Shown here piece after piece: positions 44,727-54,459 of a stretch of DNA of 64,000 nt (position 1 is the first letter of the stretch; each line of letters starts with the position of its first letter). The DNA comes from Pseudomonas pseudonitroreducens. Lineage in GTDB: Bacteria > Pseudomonadota > Gammaproteobacteria > Pseudomonadales > Pseudomonadaceae. The stretch is from the NCBI RefSeq assembly GCF_021603645.1, contig NZ_BQHJ01000004.1, positions 62,001 through 126,000 on the forward strand. The letters run 5' to 3'. The notes beneath the pieces were generated by a model. It was not told the origin of the DNA. It was given only the letters and a program-made list of their open reading frames with translations, and did no database searches. A program made the position numbers and the translations under genes.

Positions 44727-46001
44727 ATGTCGAAGATCTTCAAGTGGTCCCTGTTTGCCGTCGTTGCGATTGCCCTGATCATCAAGGCGTCGCTCTGGCT
44801 TTCCGTGCGCAGCGTGGTGAACGACGCCATCGCCCGTCTCTCGCCGATCATGGAGATCACCTACGGCGGTATATCGTCGTCCTTCGACGGCAAGGTCGGC
44901 TTGCAGAACCTGGTGATCAGGGTGCCGATGGCCGGCGACAGCCTGAAGGTTTCCCACGCCCAGTTGAAGTTCAACGGGCTGCGCGAACTGCTCAGCTTCA
45001 AGGAGCGCCTGGCCGAGGGCAAGCTGCCGGAACAGATGTCGGTAGACCTGAAGGGCGTCGAGCTGCAGATTCACGGCCCCTTCATGCAGTCGCTGTATGC
45101 CCAGCCTGCGGAGAAGAGCGCCTTCACCGCCATGAGCGAAGTGGCCTGCGGCAACGTACGCAACATCGGTGTCGATGAGCTGCTGCAGATGGGTTACCGC
45201 ACCCTCGAATCGGACATCGAGTTCTCCTACCGCATGCAGCCGGGCGCGCAGACGCTGACTTTCGATCTGCGCAGCGATACCCGTGACATGCTCGATATGC
45301 ACACCAGCATGACGCTGATGAATGTCTCCGAGCGCCCGGGGGACATGCGCGTGAACCCGCCGCGGGTGTCACAGGTTGTCGTCGAGATGAACGACAACCA
45401 GTACCAGCGTCGAGTCAGCGAGTTCTGCCGGGGCAAGCTCGGCCTGGACCCGAAGGCCTATACCGCCCTGTCGCTGGAGCAGTTCGACAAGGCCCTGCGC
45501 CAGCAGCGCATCGCCCTCGACCAGCCGGTGCTCGAGGCTTACGGCCGCTACCTGGCTGACCCGCGTTCGCTGCGCGTCGAACTGACCCCTACCGAGGGGA
45601 TGGCCTGGGATGGCCTACAATTTTTCGAGCCCAAGGATGTGATCCAGATGCTGCATCCGGTCGTCCTAATAAATCAGCAAACGGTTGCACCACTGGGGTT
45701 CGCCTGGGTCGATCCGCTGAAGAAAAAAATCACGCCGGAAAGCCAATATCAAATGGTTTCGGCCCAAGAAACGGTTGAGTCGCAGGCCAGAACGCAGCAA
45801 TATGAGTTCGTTAGCGTTGAAAGCCTTGCCCAGTACACCGGCAAGCGCCTGCAGTTCATCACGTTCGATGGTGCCTACTATCAAGGTGTGCTGCACAAGG
45901 TGGAGAACGGTCGAGCCTATATCACGGTCCTGATGGGGACCGGCTCGGCAGAGATGTTCCTCCGCCTGAACAAGATCAATCAGGTGCGGGTCATGTTGTG
46001 A
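44727..46001 (+). CDS. Envelope-anchored protein of unknown function (DUF945-like)
   Basis: A 424-residue protein with an N-terminal membrane anchor (about 8-28, LFAVVAIALIIKASLWLSV) and a large periplasmic part. The first domain, EITYGGISSSFDGKVGLQNLVIRV, looks like AsmA/DUF945-type lipid-facing repeats. The last ~70 residues (ESLAQYTGKRLQFITFDGAYYQGVLHKVENGRAYITVLMGTGSAEMFLRL, read in parts) resemble a small beta-barrel fold. GC content drops and rare codons (CTA-ATA-AAT) appear near 45667-45790, where the two parts join. A GNAT gene follows after 22 bases. Confidence 0.7.
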   Translation: MSKIFKWSLFAVVAIALIIKASLWLSVRSVVNDAIARLSPIMEITYGGISSSFDGKVGLQNLVIRVPMAGDSLKVSHAQLKFNGLRELLSFKERLAEGKLPEQMSVDLKGVELQIHGPFMQSLYAQPAEKSAFTAMSEVACGNVRNIGVDELLQMGYRTLESDIEFSYRMQPGAQTLTFDLRSDTRDMLDMHTSMTLMNVSERPGDMRVNPPRVSQVVVEMNDNQYQRRVSEFCRGKLGLDPKAYTALSLEQFDKALRQQRIALDQPVLEAYGRYLADPRSLRVELTPTEGMAWDGLQFFEPKDVIQMLHPVVLINQQTVAPLGFAWVDPLKKKITPESQYQMVSAQETVESQARTQQYEFVSVESLAQYTGKRLQFITFDGAYYQGVLHKVENGRAYITVLMGTGSAEMFLRLNKINQVRVML

Positions 46002-46023
46002 GGCCCTGCGAAGGAGAGAGCAA

Positions 46024-46308
46024 GTGAGTGAGTCGTTGTCCATCCAGCATGATGAAACCAGCCACCAGTTCGTAACGACTGTTGATGGTCATCGCGCCTA
46101 TCTGGCCTACATGGATCTGGGCAAGCAGACGCTCGACATCTATCGCACTTTCGTTCCGGACAGCCTGCGCGGCCGCGGCATCGCCGCCGCTCTCACCGAA
46201 CACGCGCTGCAGTTCGCCGAGCGCAAGGGCTACAGCGTCATCCCGTCGTGCTCCTACGTCGAGCGCTACCTGGAACGCCGCCAGCGTCACACTGATACCG
46301 CGCTCTGA
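46024..46308 (+). CDS. GNAT-like N-acetyltransferase (YjdJ-type small form)
   Basis: A 94-residue minimal acetyltransferase with the acetyl-CoA loop SLRGRGIAAALTEHAL and the C-terminal YVERYLERR. It belongs to the short Gcn5-related (N-acetyltransferase domain, PF14542-like) group, whose substrates are mostly unknown. It starts at GTG 46024 with AAGGAG upstream, 22 bases after the preceding gene, so both are probably co-transcribed. A terminator follows. Confidence 0.9.
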   Translation: MSESLSIQHDETSHQFVTTVDGHRAYLAYMDLGKQTLDIYRTFVPDSLRGRGIAAALTEHALQFAERKGYSVIPSCSYVERYLERRQRHTDTAL

Positions 46309-46329
46309 TCTTCAGGGTATGGAAACAGG

Positions 46330-46355
46330 AAGCCCGGCGAATGCCGGGCTTTTTT
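46330..46355 (+). terminator. Rho-independent terminator after the GNAT gene
   Basis: A perfect 9-bp stem AAGCCCGGC / GCCGGGCTT with a GAAT loop and a T6 run. Confidence 0.93.
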
Positions 46356-46396
46356 GTGCCCGCTGGAATTCCATGTCTGGCAGCGTCGGCAGTTCT

Positions 46397-46468
46397 GTAG
46401 GAGCGAGCTTGCTCGCGAACGGTGTTTCTCTCCAGCGTCAAGCGATTCGCGAGCAAGCTCGCTCCTAC
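46397..46468. repeat. Facing REP pair
   Basis: REP copies at 46397-46420 and 46445-46468 lie between the terminators of the two convergent genes. Confidence 0.92.
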
Positions 46469-46494
46469 AAAAAGCACCGGTGCGGAATTTGCCA

Positions 46495-46523
46495 AAGAAA
46501 AAAGCCGGGCATCTGCCCGGCTT
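46495..46523 (-). terminator. Terminator of the DAHP synthase gene
   Basis: A stem AAGCCGGGC / GCCCGGCTT with an ATCT loop; read leftward it ends in a run of six T. It lies about 22 bases beyond the stop codon. Confidence 0.92.
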
Positions 46524-46544
46524 CTTTACTATCCGCTCGAAGCG

Positions 46545-47621
46545 TCAGCCGCGCTGGCGCTTGGGCAGGACGTCCTTGAGCTTGGCGTGCATGCTGCGCA
46601 CGGCCTTCTCGGTGGTCTCCCAGTCGATGCAGGCATCGGTGATCGACACGCCGTACTGCAGTTGGCAGAGGTCCTTGGGAATGGGTTGAGCGCCCCAGCC
46701 CAGGTGGCTTTCCACCATCAGGCCGACGATGGAGTTGTTGCCTTCGGCGATCTGGTTGGCGACGTTGTCCATCACCAGCGGCTGCAGGGCCGGGTCCTTG
46801 TTGGAGTTGGCGTGGCTGCAGTCGACCATCACGTTCAGCGGGATCTTCGCCTTGGTCAGTTCCTGTTCGCACAGGGCAACGCTGACCGAGTCATAGTTCG
46901 GCTTGCCGTTGCCGCCGCGCAGCACGACGTGACCGTAGGCGTTGCCCTTGGTGGTGACGATGGAGACGCCGCCTTCCTGGTTGATGCCGAGGAAACGGTG
47001 CGGGCTGGAAACCGACTGCAGGGCGTTGATCGCTACGGTCAGGCTGCCATCGGTACCATTCTTGAAGCCGACCGCCGAGGACAGGCCGGAAGCCATTTCG
47101 CGGTGGGTCTGGGATTCGGTGGTGCGTGCGCCGATGGCCGACCAGCTGATCAGGTCCTGCAGGTATTGCGGGGAGATCGGGTCGAGCGCTTCGGTGGCGG
47201 TGGGCAGGCCCATCTCGGCGAGGTCGCGCAGCAATTGGCGGCCGATGTGCAGGCCGTCCTGGATCTTGAAGGAGTCGTCCAGGTACGGGTCGTTGATCAG
47301 GCCTTTCCAGCCGACCGTGGTGCGCGGCTTCTCGAAGTAGACGCGCATCACCAGGAACAGGCTGTCGGCAACTTCCGCGGCCAGCACCTTCAGGCGCTCG
47401 GCGTATTCGTGGGCGGCCTTGATGTCGTGGATCGAGCAGGGGCCGATCACCACGAACAGGCGGTGGTCCTTGCCGTCGAGGATATCGCGGACGACCTGGC
47501 GGCCGTTGGCGACGGTGCGCAGGGCGGCATCGGTCAGGGGGATTTCGCGCTTGAGCTGCTCCGGCGTGATCAGTGTCTCGTTGGAGGCAACGTTAAGGTC
47601 GTCGATCTGTAAATCAGCCAT
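46545..47621 (-). CDS. 3-deoxy-7-phosphoheptulonate (DAHP) synthase, class I
   Basis: A 358-residue class I (AroF/G/H-like) DAHP synthase that condenses phosphoenolpyruvate and erythrose 4-phosphate to start the shikimate pathway. Signatures are VIGPCSIHD (metal Cys), MRVYFEKPRTTVGWKG, GARTTESQTHRE and the MVDCSHANSNKD metal-binding loop. Which aromatic amino acid inhibits it cannot be read safely, so I give no aro letter. It corresponds to PA1750. ATG 47621 gives standard length; its ribosome binding site is weak. Confidence 0.96.
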   Translation of the reverse strand: MADLQIDDLNVASNETLITPEQLKREIPLTDAALRTVANGRQVVRDILDGKDHRLFVVIGPCSIHDIKAAHEYAERLKVLAAEVADSLFLVMRVYFEKPRTTVGWKGLINDPYLDDSFKIQDGLHIGRQLLRDLAEMGLPTATEALDPISPQYLQDLISWSAIGARTTESQTHREMASGLSSAVGFKNGTDGSLTVAINALQSVSSPHRFLGINQEGGVSIVTTKGNAYGHVVLRGGNGKPNYDSVSVALCEQELTKAKIPLNVMVDCSHANSNKDPALQPLVMDNVANQIAEGNNSIVGLMVESHLGWGAQPIPKDLCQLQYGVSITDACIDWETTEKAVRSMHAKLKDVLPKRQRG

Positions 47622-47801
47622 CGTGGTACTCAATCAGGTCACGGGTGCCGGCCGCCAGAAATCCCCGTGCGATGGGGCGCAGGCAATGGTGTCGCTAAGG
47701 GGAACCCGAACCTTAACCGTTCAGGCCTCGCCTCGACAATGGCTCGATGCAGGAAAATGCCCGCAACACGGGCATTTGCGCGACTTTCTGCGGGGTGTCG
47801 A

Positions 47802-48221
47802 TCAGACCGCGCAAAACATCGGGAAGTCCGCGGCGTTCTGCGCGATCCACTCCAGCGCCAGCTCTTCGAACGGCAGGCTGCCGCCGCTGGCCTGCTCCCG
47901 CTGCCGTCGGTACTGCTCGATCTGGCAGACCTGTTCCACCATGCGCGCGCGGAACAGCGTGTCCTCGTCAATGAAGGCGATACCCACGCGATAATCGCTG
48001 GCCTGCTTGCGGCTCCAGGCGATGATGCCCGGATAGCGGGCGGAGTCACCCAGCAGGGGAATGCGCAGCTCGATGGAGGTGCCACGGCGAAAGCCCCGTG
48101 GCGAATTGCACGCGACGCCGCCGAGGCTGATATTGTGCAACCGCTGGCGCGGCAGGAACGTCTGTTTGCGGATGACCAGCTCGACCGGAAAGTCGCAAGG
48201 GTGACGCAGGAACTGACGCAT
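47802..48221 (-). CDS. PilZ domain protein
   Basis: A 139-residue single-domain PilZ protein, a c-di-GMP receptor fold. The binding motifs RxxxR (RQFLR at residues 2-6) and NISLGG (D/NxSxxG) are both present at the expected spacing, so nucleotide binding is likely. A C-terminal helical stretch follows. It is divergent from the thioredoxin-like gene; GGAG lies 9 bases before the ATG at 48221. The effector pathway is unknown. Confidence 0.88.
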   Translation of the reverse strand: MRQFLRHPCDFPVELVIRKQTFLPRQRLHNISLGGVACNSPRGFRRGTSIELRIPLLGDSARYPGIIAWSRKQASDYRVGIAFIDEDTLFRARMVEQVCQIEQYRRQREQASGGSLPFEELALEWIAQNAADFPMFCAV

Positions 48222-48261
48222 GACGGAACGCTCCGACTGCAATCTTTATAGTGTTGGCTCT

Positions 48262-48606
48262 GTGAGTATAGTGCCGGCCCTGGAGCTGACCGACCTGGAT
48301 GCCGACCGCCGGCTGCTGGAGCTGCCGGGCGTTTCGCTGCTGGTGTTCACCGGCGCCGGCTGCTCTACCTGCCGCTGGGCGCGGCAGGTACTGCCGGCGT
48401 TCAGCCTGCCGGTAGATCGTCTGTGCTGGATCGACGCCGGCCACAGTGGCGGCCTGGTCGAGCGCTATGAAGTCTTCCACCTGCCTTCCCTGTTCCTGGT
48501 GCGCGATGGCCAGTTCCTCGGCCCCGTCCACGCAGCGCTGCGCCCTGAACCCCTGATCCAAGCCCTGCGCGCTGCCCTGTCGCGCCCTGCTGAGGAGTTG
48601 CCTTGA
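48262..48606 (+). CDS. Thioredoxin-fold protein with CSTC motif
   Basis: A thioredoxin-like protein of about 114 residues with the redox motif CSTC (34-37) after the beta strand SLLVFTGAG, and the cis-Pro in LPSLFLV. It lacks a signal peptide, so a cytoplasmic reductase or oxidoreductase is likely. The start is uncertain: GTG 48262 is chosen because an ATG at 48220 would overlap the divergent PilZ start; a TATAGT hexamer at 48247-48252 may be its -10 box. The stop overlaps the next gene's start. Confidence 0.75.
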   Translation: MSIVPALELTDLDADRRLLELPGVSLLVFTGAGCSTCRWARQVLPAFSLPVDRLCWIDAGHSGGLVERYEVFHLPSLFLVRDGQFLGPVHAALRPEPLIQALRAALSRPAEELP

Positions 48607-49553
48607 TGAATCTGCGAATCGGCATCATTGGAACCGGCGCCATTGGCGGTTTCTACGGCCTGATGCTGGCCCGCGCCGGCCACGACGTACATTTCCTGCT
48701 GCGTAGCGAATACCCCGCGGTCGCGCAGAACGGCCTGCGCCTGAACAGCCAGGTGCATGGCGCGCTGAGCCTGTCGCCGGTGAATGCCTACGCCGACGTG
48801 GCGCGGATGCCGCCCTGCGACTGGCTGTTGGTGGGCGCCAAGACCACCAGCAACGCCGATCTGGCGCCGCTGATCATCCAGGCCGCGGCGCAGGGGGCGA
48901 AGGTCCTGCTGCTGCAGAACGGCCTCGCCGTGGAAGACGAACTGCGGGCGCTGTTGCCCGAGCACATCCACCTGCTGGGTGGCCTCTGCTTCATCTGCGT
49001 ACACCGTGCTGAACCGGGCGTGATCGAGCACCAGGCCTTCGGTGGGGTGAACATCGGTTATCACTCCGGCTCCGCGCAGCAAGCCGAAGCGCGTCAGGCT
49101 ATCGTCGAGGAGGGCGCCGCGCTGTTCCGCAGCGCCGGCCTGGACTCCAATGCCATGCCCAACCTGGAGCAGGCGCGCTGGCAGAAGCTGGTCTGGAACA
49201 TTCCCTACAACGGCCTCTCTGTGCTGCTCGACAGCGGCACGCGAGCGATCATGGACAACCCCGACAGCCGCGCCCTGGTGGCTGAACTGATGGAGGAAGT
49301 CATCGCCGGCGCCGCTGCCTGCGGGCACTCGCTGCCGCCGGGCATTGTCGGCGCGATGCTCAGCTCCACCGACGCCATGCCGGATTATCTGCCCAGCATG
49401 TACCATGACTTTGCCCAGCGCCGCCCGCTGGAGCTGGGTGCTATCTACGCGGCGCCGCTGGAAGCTGCACGCCGGGCCGGGTGCGCACTGCCGAAGATCG
49501 AGGCGCTGTATCGCGCGCTGCGCTTCATCGACGCGCGCAACCAGGCTCGCTGA
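48606..49553 (+). CDS. 2-dehydropantoate 2-reductase family protein (PanE/ApbA-like)
   Basis: A 315-residue NADPH-dependent ketopantoate reductase-type enzyme with the Rossmann motif GIIGTGAIGGFYGLMLARAG, KTTSN and the helical C-terminal domain KLVWNIPYNGLSVL with conserved Lys and Asn. PanE makes pantoate for pantothenate, but paralogues act on other 2-oxo acids and several usually exist per genome. Coupled to the thioredoxin-like gene by a TGATG overlap. Confidence 0.9.
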   Translation: MNLRIGIIGTGAIGGFYGLMLARAGHDVHFLLRSEYPAVAQNGLRLNSQVHGALSLSPVNAYADVARMPPCDWLLVGAKTTSNADLAPLIIQAAAQGAKVLLLQNGLAVEDELRALLPEHIHLLGGLCFICVHRAEPGVIEHQAFGGVNIGYHSGSAQQAEARQAIVEEGAALFRSAGLDSNAMPNLEQARWQKLVWNIPYNGLSVLLDSGTRAIMDNPDSRALVAELMEEVIAGAAACGHSLPPGIVGAMLSSTDAMPDYLPSMYHDFAQRRPLELGAIYAAPLEAARRAGCALPKIEALYRALRFIDARNQAR

Positions 49554-49570
49554 CGGAAACCGGGGGAAGC

Positions 49571-50482
49571 ATGGCAAAAGGGCTGGGCGACAAGCTGGTG
49601 GTGGCGATTTCCTCGCGGGCGCTGTTCGATCTGCGGGAAAGCCATCAGGTCTATGAAAGCGAAGGCGTCGAAGCCTACCGCCAGTACCAGATCGCGCGCG
49701 AGGACCAGGTCCTGCCGCCGGGTGACGCCTTTGCCCTGGTGCAGAAGCTGCTCGCCCTCAACGGCGGGACCGACAGCGCGCCGGTGGAGGTGATCCTGGT
49801 CTCGCGCAACAGCGCCGACACCGGTCTGCGCGTGTTCAATTCCATCCAGCACTACGGCCTGGGCATCTCGCGCGCCGCCTTCGTCGGCGGCCGCAGCCCT
49901 TATCCCTACCTCAAGGCGTTCAACTGCCACCTCTTCCTCTCCACTCACATAGAGGACGTGCGTAACGCCCTGGATGCCGGCTTCGCTGCCGCAACCATTC
50001 TGTCCGGGGGCACCCGCCGCGAGGCCAATGGCGAGCTGCGTTTCGCCTTCGACGGCGATGCAGTGCTGTTCTCCGACGATTCCGAACGCGTCTACCAGCA
50101 GGGCGGACTGGAAGCCTTCCAGACCCACGAGCGCGAATCCGCCCGCGAGCCGCTGGGCGGCGGGCCGTTCAAACCTTTCCTGGCGGCGCTGAACCGCGTA
50201 CAGCAGGCCTTCCCCCAGGAGTCCTGCCCGATCCGCACGGCGCTGGTCACCGCACGCTCCGCCCCGGCCCACGAGCGGGTGATCCGCACGCTGCGTGAGT
50301 GGGATATCCGCCTGGACGAGTCGCTGTTCCTCGGTGGCCTGGATAAGGCCGCCTTCCTCGAAGCCTTCGCCGCGGATGTGTTCTTCGATGACCAGCCGAT
50401 GCACTGCGAGAGGGCGCGGGATGTAGTGGCGACCGGCCATGTCCCGCATGGAGTGAGCAACGAGAAGAAGGTCGCCGGATAG
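49571..50482 (+). CDS. Cytosolic 5'-nucleotidase family protein
   Basis: A 303-residue protein of the 5'-nucleotidase family PF06189-like (cN-I type). Visible elements are LVVAISSRALFDLRESH at the N-terminus, EVILVSRNSADTGLRVFNSI, LFLSTHIEDVRNAL and a late TARSAPAHERVIRTLREW and VFFDDQ segment with the HAD-type Asp pair. It dephosphorylates nucleoside 5'-monophosphates. GGGGGAAG lies before the ATG at 49571, 17 bases after the PanE-like gene. Confidence 0.9.
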   Translation: MAKGLGDKLVVAISSRALFDLRESHQVYESEGVEAYRQYQIAREDQVLPPGDAFALVQKLLALNGGTDSAPVEVILVSRNSADTGLRVFNSIQHYGLGISRAAFVGGRSPYPYLKAFNCHLFLSTHIEDVRNALDAGFAAATILSGGTRREANGELRFAFDGDAVLFSDDSERVYQQGGLEAFQTHERESAREPLGGGPFKPFLAALNRVQQAFPQESCPIRTALVTARSAPAHERVIRTLREWDIRLDESLFLGGLDKAAFLEAFAADVFFDDQPMHCERARDVVATGHVPHGVSNEKKVAG

Positions 50483-50578
50483 CCGCCCGGCCGCGACATC
50501 CGGCCGTCTCGGAGCGATTCGCGTTCTCCTGCTACGCTGCTGGATAGGCCCCGCCGCGCAGGCAGTCGAGGAGGCCGC

Positions 50579-51064
50579 ATGATCCGAACGATTCTTTACG
50601 CCACCGACCTCGGTCTCTACGCCCCCTACGTCCTCCAGCATGCGCTCTCGCTCGCCCGAGCCTATGGCGCCGAGGTGTACGTCGTGCACGCGGTGGAGCC
50701 GCTGGGGCTGTTCGCCGAGTCCGTCCTGCAGACCTACCTGGATGAAGGTACGTTGAACGAGATGCGCACCAATGGCCTGACCAACGTCATGGGCAGCATC
50801 GAGCAGCGGGTGATGGAAGGCTTCCGCGATGAGTTGGGGGAGGCGCGCCAGGATGCCGAGCTGATCCGCACGGTGCGGGTGGTGCAGGGCGACGCGCCGA
50901 CCGTGATCCTCGACGAGGCCAAGCGCCTGGGCGTCGACATCATCGTTGCCGGCAGCCACAGCCATGGGGAAGGGCTGAACACGCCGCTGGGGCGCACCGC
51001 CGGGCGCCTGGTGCAACTGGCCGAGGTGCCGGTCTACCTGGTGCCGATGCTGCTGCACCGCTGA
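50579..51064 (+). CDS. Universal stress protein (UspA family)
   Basis: A 161-residue UspA-fold protein with N-terminal ILYATDLG and the C-terminal ATP-binding-type loop GSHSHGEGLNTPLGRTAGRLVQLAEVPVYLVP. GAGGAGG precedes the ATG. The long central insertion is acidic. It lies just upstream of cysB, with its own start signal; a CysB-independent stress role is likely. Matches PA1753. Confidence 0.92.
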   Translation: MIRTILYATDLGLYAPYVLQHALSLARAYGAEVYVVHAVEPLGLFAESVLQTYLDEGTLNEMRTNGLTNVMGSIEQRVMEGFRDELGEARQDAELIRTVRVVQGDAPTVILDEAKRLGVDIIVAGSHSHGEGLNTPLGRTAGRLVQLAEVPVYLVPMLLHR

Positions 51065-51171
51065 AAGCTTTGTGACGATACGTCGGACAGGCCCGGCATT
51101 TGCGCGGGGCTTTAGACGAATGGCATGCAGGGCGAAAAAAAACGTCTAGTTTTATTCCTTAAACCATTAAT

Positions 51172-51183
51172 ATGGTTATAAAA
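51172..51183 (+). promoter_or_regulatory. AT-rich cysB upstream motif
   Basis: ATGGTTATAAAA lies in an AT-rich block about 50 bases before the cysB start. Related sequences occur upstream of the TauE/SafE gene (16471) and cysH (53626-53636, opposite strand). Autoregulation by CysB is a known theme, but the site is only proposed here. Confidence 0.35.
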
Positions 51184-51207
51184 CGACAAGCCCCTGATCG
51201 CGGGTAG

Positions 51208-52206
<999 letters not shown>

Positions 52207-52221
52207 TTGCGCCACGGAACA

Positions 52222-52253
52222 TGAAAAAGCCCGGCAGATGCCGGGCTTTTTCA
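52222..52253. terminator. Bidirectional terminator after cysB
   Basis: A perfect 14-bp stem TGAAAAAGCCCGGC / GCCGGGCTTTTTCA with an AGAT loop. T runs on both strands let it serve cysB and the convergent gene. Confidence 0.93.
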
Positions 52254-52385
52254 TGTTGGCGGATGTGCCGGCGCAGTATCGCAAATGCGCGGGCGCGGGC
52301 GATCCCTGTCGAAGCTTTCTGGTGCGTCAGGGGAGGGCAGAACAGCCTTGCCGAGCACTCATCCAAAATGCGTCAAGGGCGACGC

Positions 52386-52730
52386 CTACAGACGATCCAG
52401 GTCGTCGCGCTGGGCCAGTTCGGCCAGTGCTTCGCGGGAGTCCAGCGGAAGTTCGCCCCGGCCTTCGAGCACCTCGTGGAGGAAGCTCATGAACACTGTG
52501 TAGACGACCTCGCGGCCGTCATCATGGCGCACGACGAAGAAGGGCGCGGTGTCCACGCCGTACTGCGCGGCGACCAGCCAGCCGGTGCTGGCGGGGTTGC
52601 GCTCGTCGGCGACCAGGGTGCGGTCGATGCGGCTCAGGTAGCCGCCCTTGACCAGGCGTTCGTGGACTTCGCGGCATTTGCGGCAGTCCTGGCCATCGGC
52701 CAGGACCTTCTTCACCAGGGTGATGCGCAT
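52386..52730 (-). CDS. Thioredoxin-fold protein with CRKC motif downstream of cysH
   Basis: A 114-residue protein with CRKC (residues 16-19) after a short lead (MRITLVKKVLADGQD), the cis-Pro region DTAPFFVV and a polar C-terminus. It follows cysH by 86 bases on the same strand. APS reductase needs thioredoxin or a similar donor, so a role as a dedicated reductant is possible but only inferred from position. Start at 52730 is chosen because the upstream extension is Arg-rich and overlaps the end of cysH. Confidence 0.78.
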   Translation of the reverse strand: MRITLVKKVLADGQDCRKCREVHERLVKGGYLSRIDRTLVADERNPASTGWLVAAQYGVDTAPFFVVRHDDGREVVYTVFMSFLHEVLEGRGELPLDSREALAELAQRDDLDRL

Positions 52731-52816
52731 GGGATCGGCTCCATCGCAGGCATACAGGCATCCAATCCTGGGCTGCGGGCTGACAGGGGAAATTTCCGTC
52801 AGACGAGCGTAAGGCC

Positions 52817-53551
52817 TCAGGCCTTGCTGATCAAATTGCCGGCGTGCAGACCACATTCTTTCTGCGTGGCTTCTTCCCACCACCAGCGGCCTTCGCGCTC
52901 ATGCTGGTTCGGCAGCACGGGGCGGGTGCAGGGTTCGCAGCCGATGCTGATGAAGCCGCGCTCATGCAGGCTGTTGTAGGGGATTTCCAGCATGCGGATG
53001 TAGGCCCAGACCTCTTCGCTGCTCATGTTGGCCAACGGGTTGAACTTGACCAGCGGCTTTTCCGGAGTGGAGAAGGCGCCATCCAGTTCGACCACGGCAA
53101 CCTGGCTGCGGGTGCCGGGGCTCTGGTCCTTGCGCTGGCCGGTGGCCCAGGCGGTGACGGTGGACAGCTTGCGCTTGAGCGGCTCGATCTTGCGGATGCC
53201 GCAGCATTCGCCGTGGCCGTCCTTGAAGAAGCTGTACAGGCCCTTTTCCTTGACGAACGGCTCCAGCAGGCGCGGATCCGGGGTCATCACTTCGATGGCG
53301 ATGCCGTAGTGCTCGCGGACCTGCTCGATGAAGCGGTAGGTTTCCGGGTGCAGGCGACCGGTGTCCAGGCTGAACACCTTGACGTTCTTGTTGAGCTTCC
53401 AGGCCATGTCCACCAGCACCACATCCTCGGCACCGCTGAAGGAAATCCACAGCTCATCGCCGAAGTGCTCGAAGGCAAGCTTCAGGATGTCCTGTGGGGC
53501 TTTGCTGGCATAGCTCGCGGCGATTTCCGCGATATCGAACGGGAGGCTCAT
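52817..53551 (-). CDS. cysH: Adenylylsulfate (APS/PAPS) reductase
   Basis: A 244-residue phosphoadenylyl/adenylyl-sulfate reductase that makes sulfite for cysteine synthesis. The P-loop-like SFSGAED (38-44), the cysteine pair CC at 116-117 and CEPC at 205-208 form a [4Fe-4S] binding set, and the catalytic Cys is in KECGLH near 233. The Fe-S cysteines mark it as the APS-type assimilatory enzyme found in pseudomonads. It is slightly shorter than the P. aeruginosa protein as I recall it (about 267 aa). Transcribed away from thrH. Confidence 0.95.
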   Translation of the reverse strand: MSLPFDIAEIAASYASKAPQDILKLAFEHFGDELWISFSGAEDVVLVDMAWKLNKNVKVFSLDTGRLHPETYRFIEQVREHYGIAIEVMTPDPRLLEPFVKEKGLYSFFKDGHGECCGIRKIEPLKRKLSTVTAWATGQRKDQSPGTRSQVAVVELDGAFSTPEKPLVKFNPLANMSSEEVWAYIRMLEIPYNSLHERGFISIGCEPCTRPVLPNQHEREGRWWWEEATQKECGLHAGNLISKA

Positions 53552-53625
53552 CAGGCGGTATTCCTAGTTTTAATGGCGCAAGGCGCTCTGTGGGCGCGAT
53601 GGTAGCAAAGAGGCGGATATGCCCC

Positions 53626-53639
53626 TAAATAACCATCAG
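53626..53639 (-). promoter_or_regulatory. cysH upstream motif resembling the cysB upstream site
   Basis: Read leftward the sequence is CTGATGGTTATTTA, sharing ATGGTTAT with the cysB upstream motif. It lies about 75-90 bases before the cysH start. Confidence 0.3.
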
Positions 53640-53740
53640 GAAGGTCGACTGTGGTGTTTGGGTATAAGTGCCGCGTTGCGCCGCTTGGAGCGAGCGGCTA
53701 GAGTGCCGCCTCTCAAGTCAATCCTGCGGGGAAATCGTTC

Positions 53741-54358
53741 GTGGAAATCGCCTGTCTCGACCTGGAAGGGGTCCTGGTTCCGGAAATCTGGATCGCCTTC
53801 GCTGAAAAAACCGGTATCGAAGCGCTCAAGGCGACGACTCGCGATATCCCGGATTACGACGTGCTGATGAAGCAGCGTCTGCGCATCCTCGACGAGCACG
53901 GCCTGAAGCTGTCCGACATCCAGGAAGTGATCGCTACCCTGAAGCCGCTGGAAGGCGCGGTGGAGTTCGTCGACTGGCTGCGCGAGCGCTTCCAGGTGGT
54001 GATCCTCTCCGACACCTTCTACGAGTTCTCCCAGCCGCTGATGCGCCAGCTCGGTTTCCCGACCTTGCTGTGCCACAAGCTGATCACTGACGAGACCGAT
54101 CGTGTCGTCAGCTACCAGCTGCGCCAGAAGGACCCGAAACGCCAGTCGGTCATCGCCTTCAAGAGCCTGTACTACCGTGTGATCGCCGCTGGCGATTCCT
54201 ACAACGACACCACCATGCTCGCCGAAGCCCACGCCGGTATCCTGTTCCACGCGCCGGAAAACGTGATTCGCGAGTTCCCGCAGTTCCCGGCCGTGCACAC
54301 CTATGAGGACCTGAAGAAGGAGTTCCTCAAGGCGTCGAACCGCCCGCTCAGCCTGTAA
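53741..54358 (+). CDS. thrH: Bifunctional phosphoserine phosphatase/homoserine phosphotransferase ThrH
   Basis: A 205-residue HAD-superfamily enzyme with motif I variant LDLEGVLVPEIW (Asp7, Glu9), SDTFYEFS as motif II and AGDSYNDTTML as motif III/IV. ThrH dephosphorylates phosphoserine and can transfer phosphate to homoserine, and is known in Pseudomonas. It starts at GTG 53741 with GCGGGG upstream. A strong terminator follows. It belongs to the cysB-cysH neighbourhood, as in PA1754-PA1757. Confidence 0.94.
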   Translation: MEIACLDLEGVLVPEIWIAFAEKTGIEALKATTRDIPDYDVLMKQRLRILDEHGLKLSDIQEVIATLKPLEGAVEFVDWLRERFQVVILSDTFYEFSQPLMRQLGFPTLLCHKLITDETDRVVSYQLRQKDPKRQSVIAFKSLYYRVIAAGDSYNDTTMLAEAHAGILFHAPENVIREFPQFPAVHTYEDLKKEFLKASNRPLSL

Positions 54359-54371
54359 CGCTGGCTGTGAC

Positions 54372-54401
54372 GAAAAAGCCCCGCTGATGCGGGGCTTTTT
54401 C
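54372..54401 (+). terminator. Rho-independent terminator after thrH
   Basis: A perfect 13-bp stem GAAAAAGCCCCGC / GCGGGGCTTTTTC with a TGAT loop. Confidence 0.95.
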
Positions 54402-54459
54402 TTTCCGGCTTTTGGTAGGAGCAACTGACTTTTCCAGGAAAAGTCCGTGCCCGTATTTC

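Noticed and set aside
46422-47612. A plus-strand frame of nearly 400 codons opposite the DAHP synthase gene
   Set aside because: The opposite strand holds all DAHP synthase motifs; this frame begins inside a REP pair and has no family resemblance.
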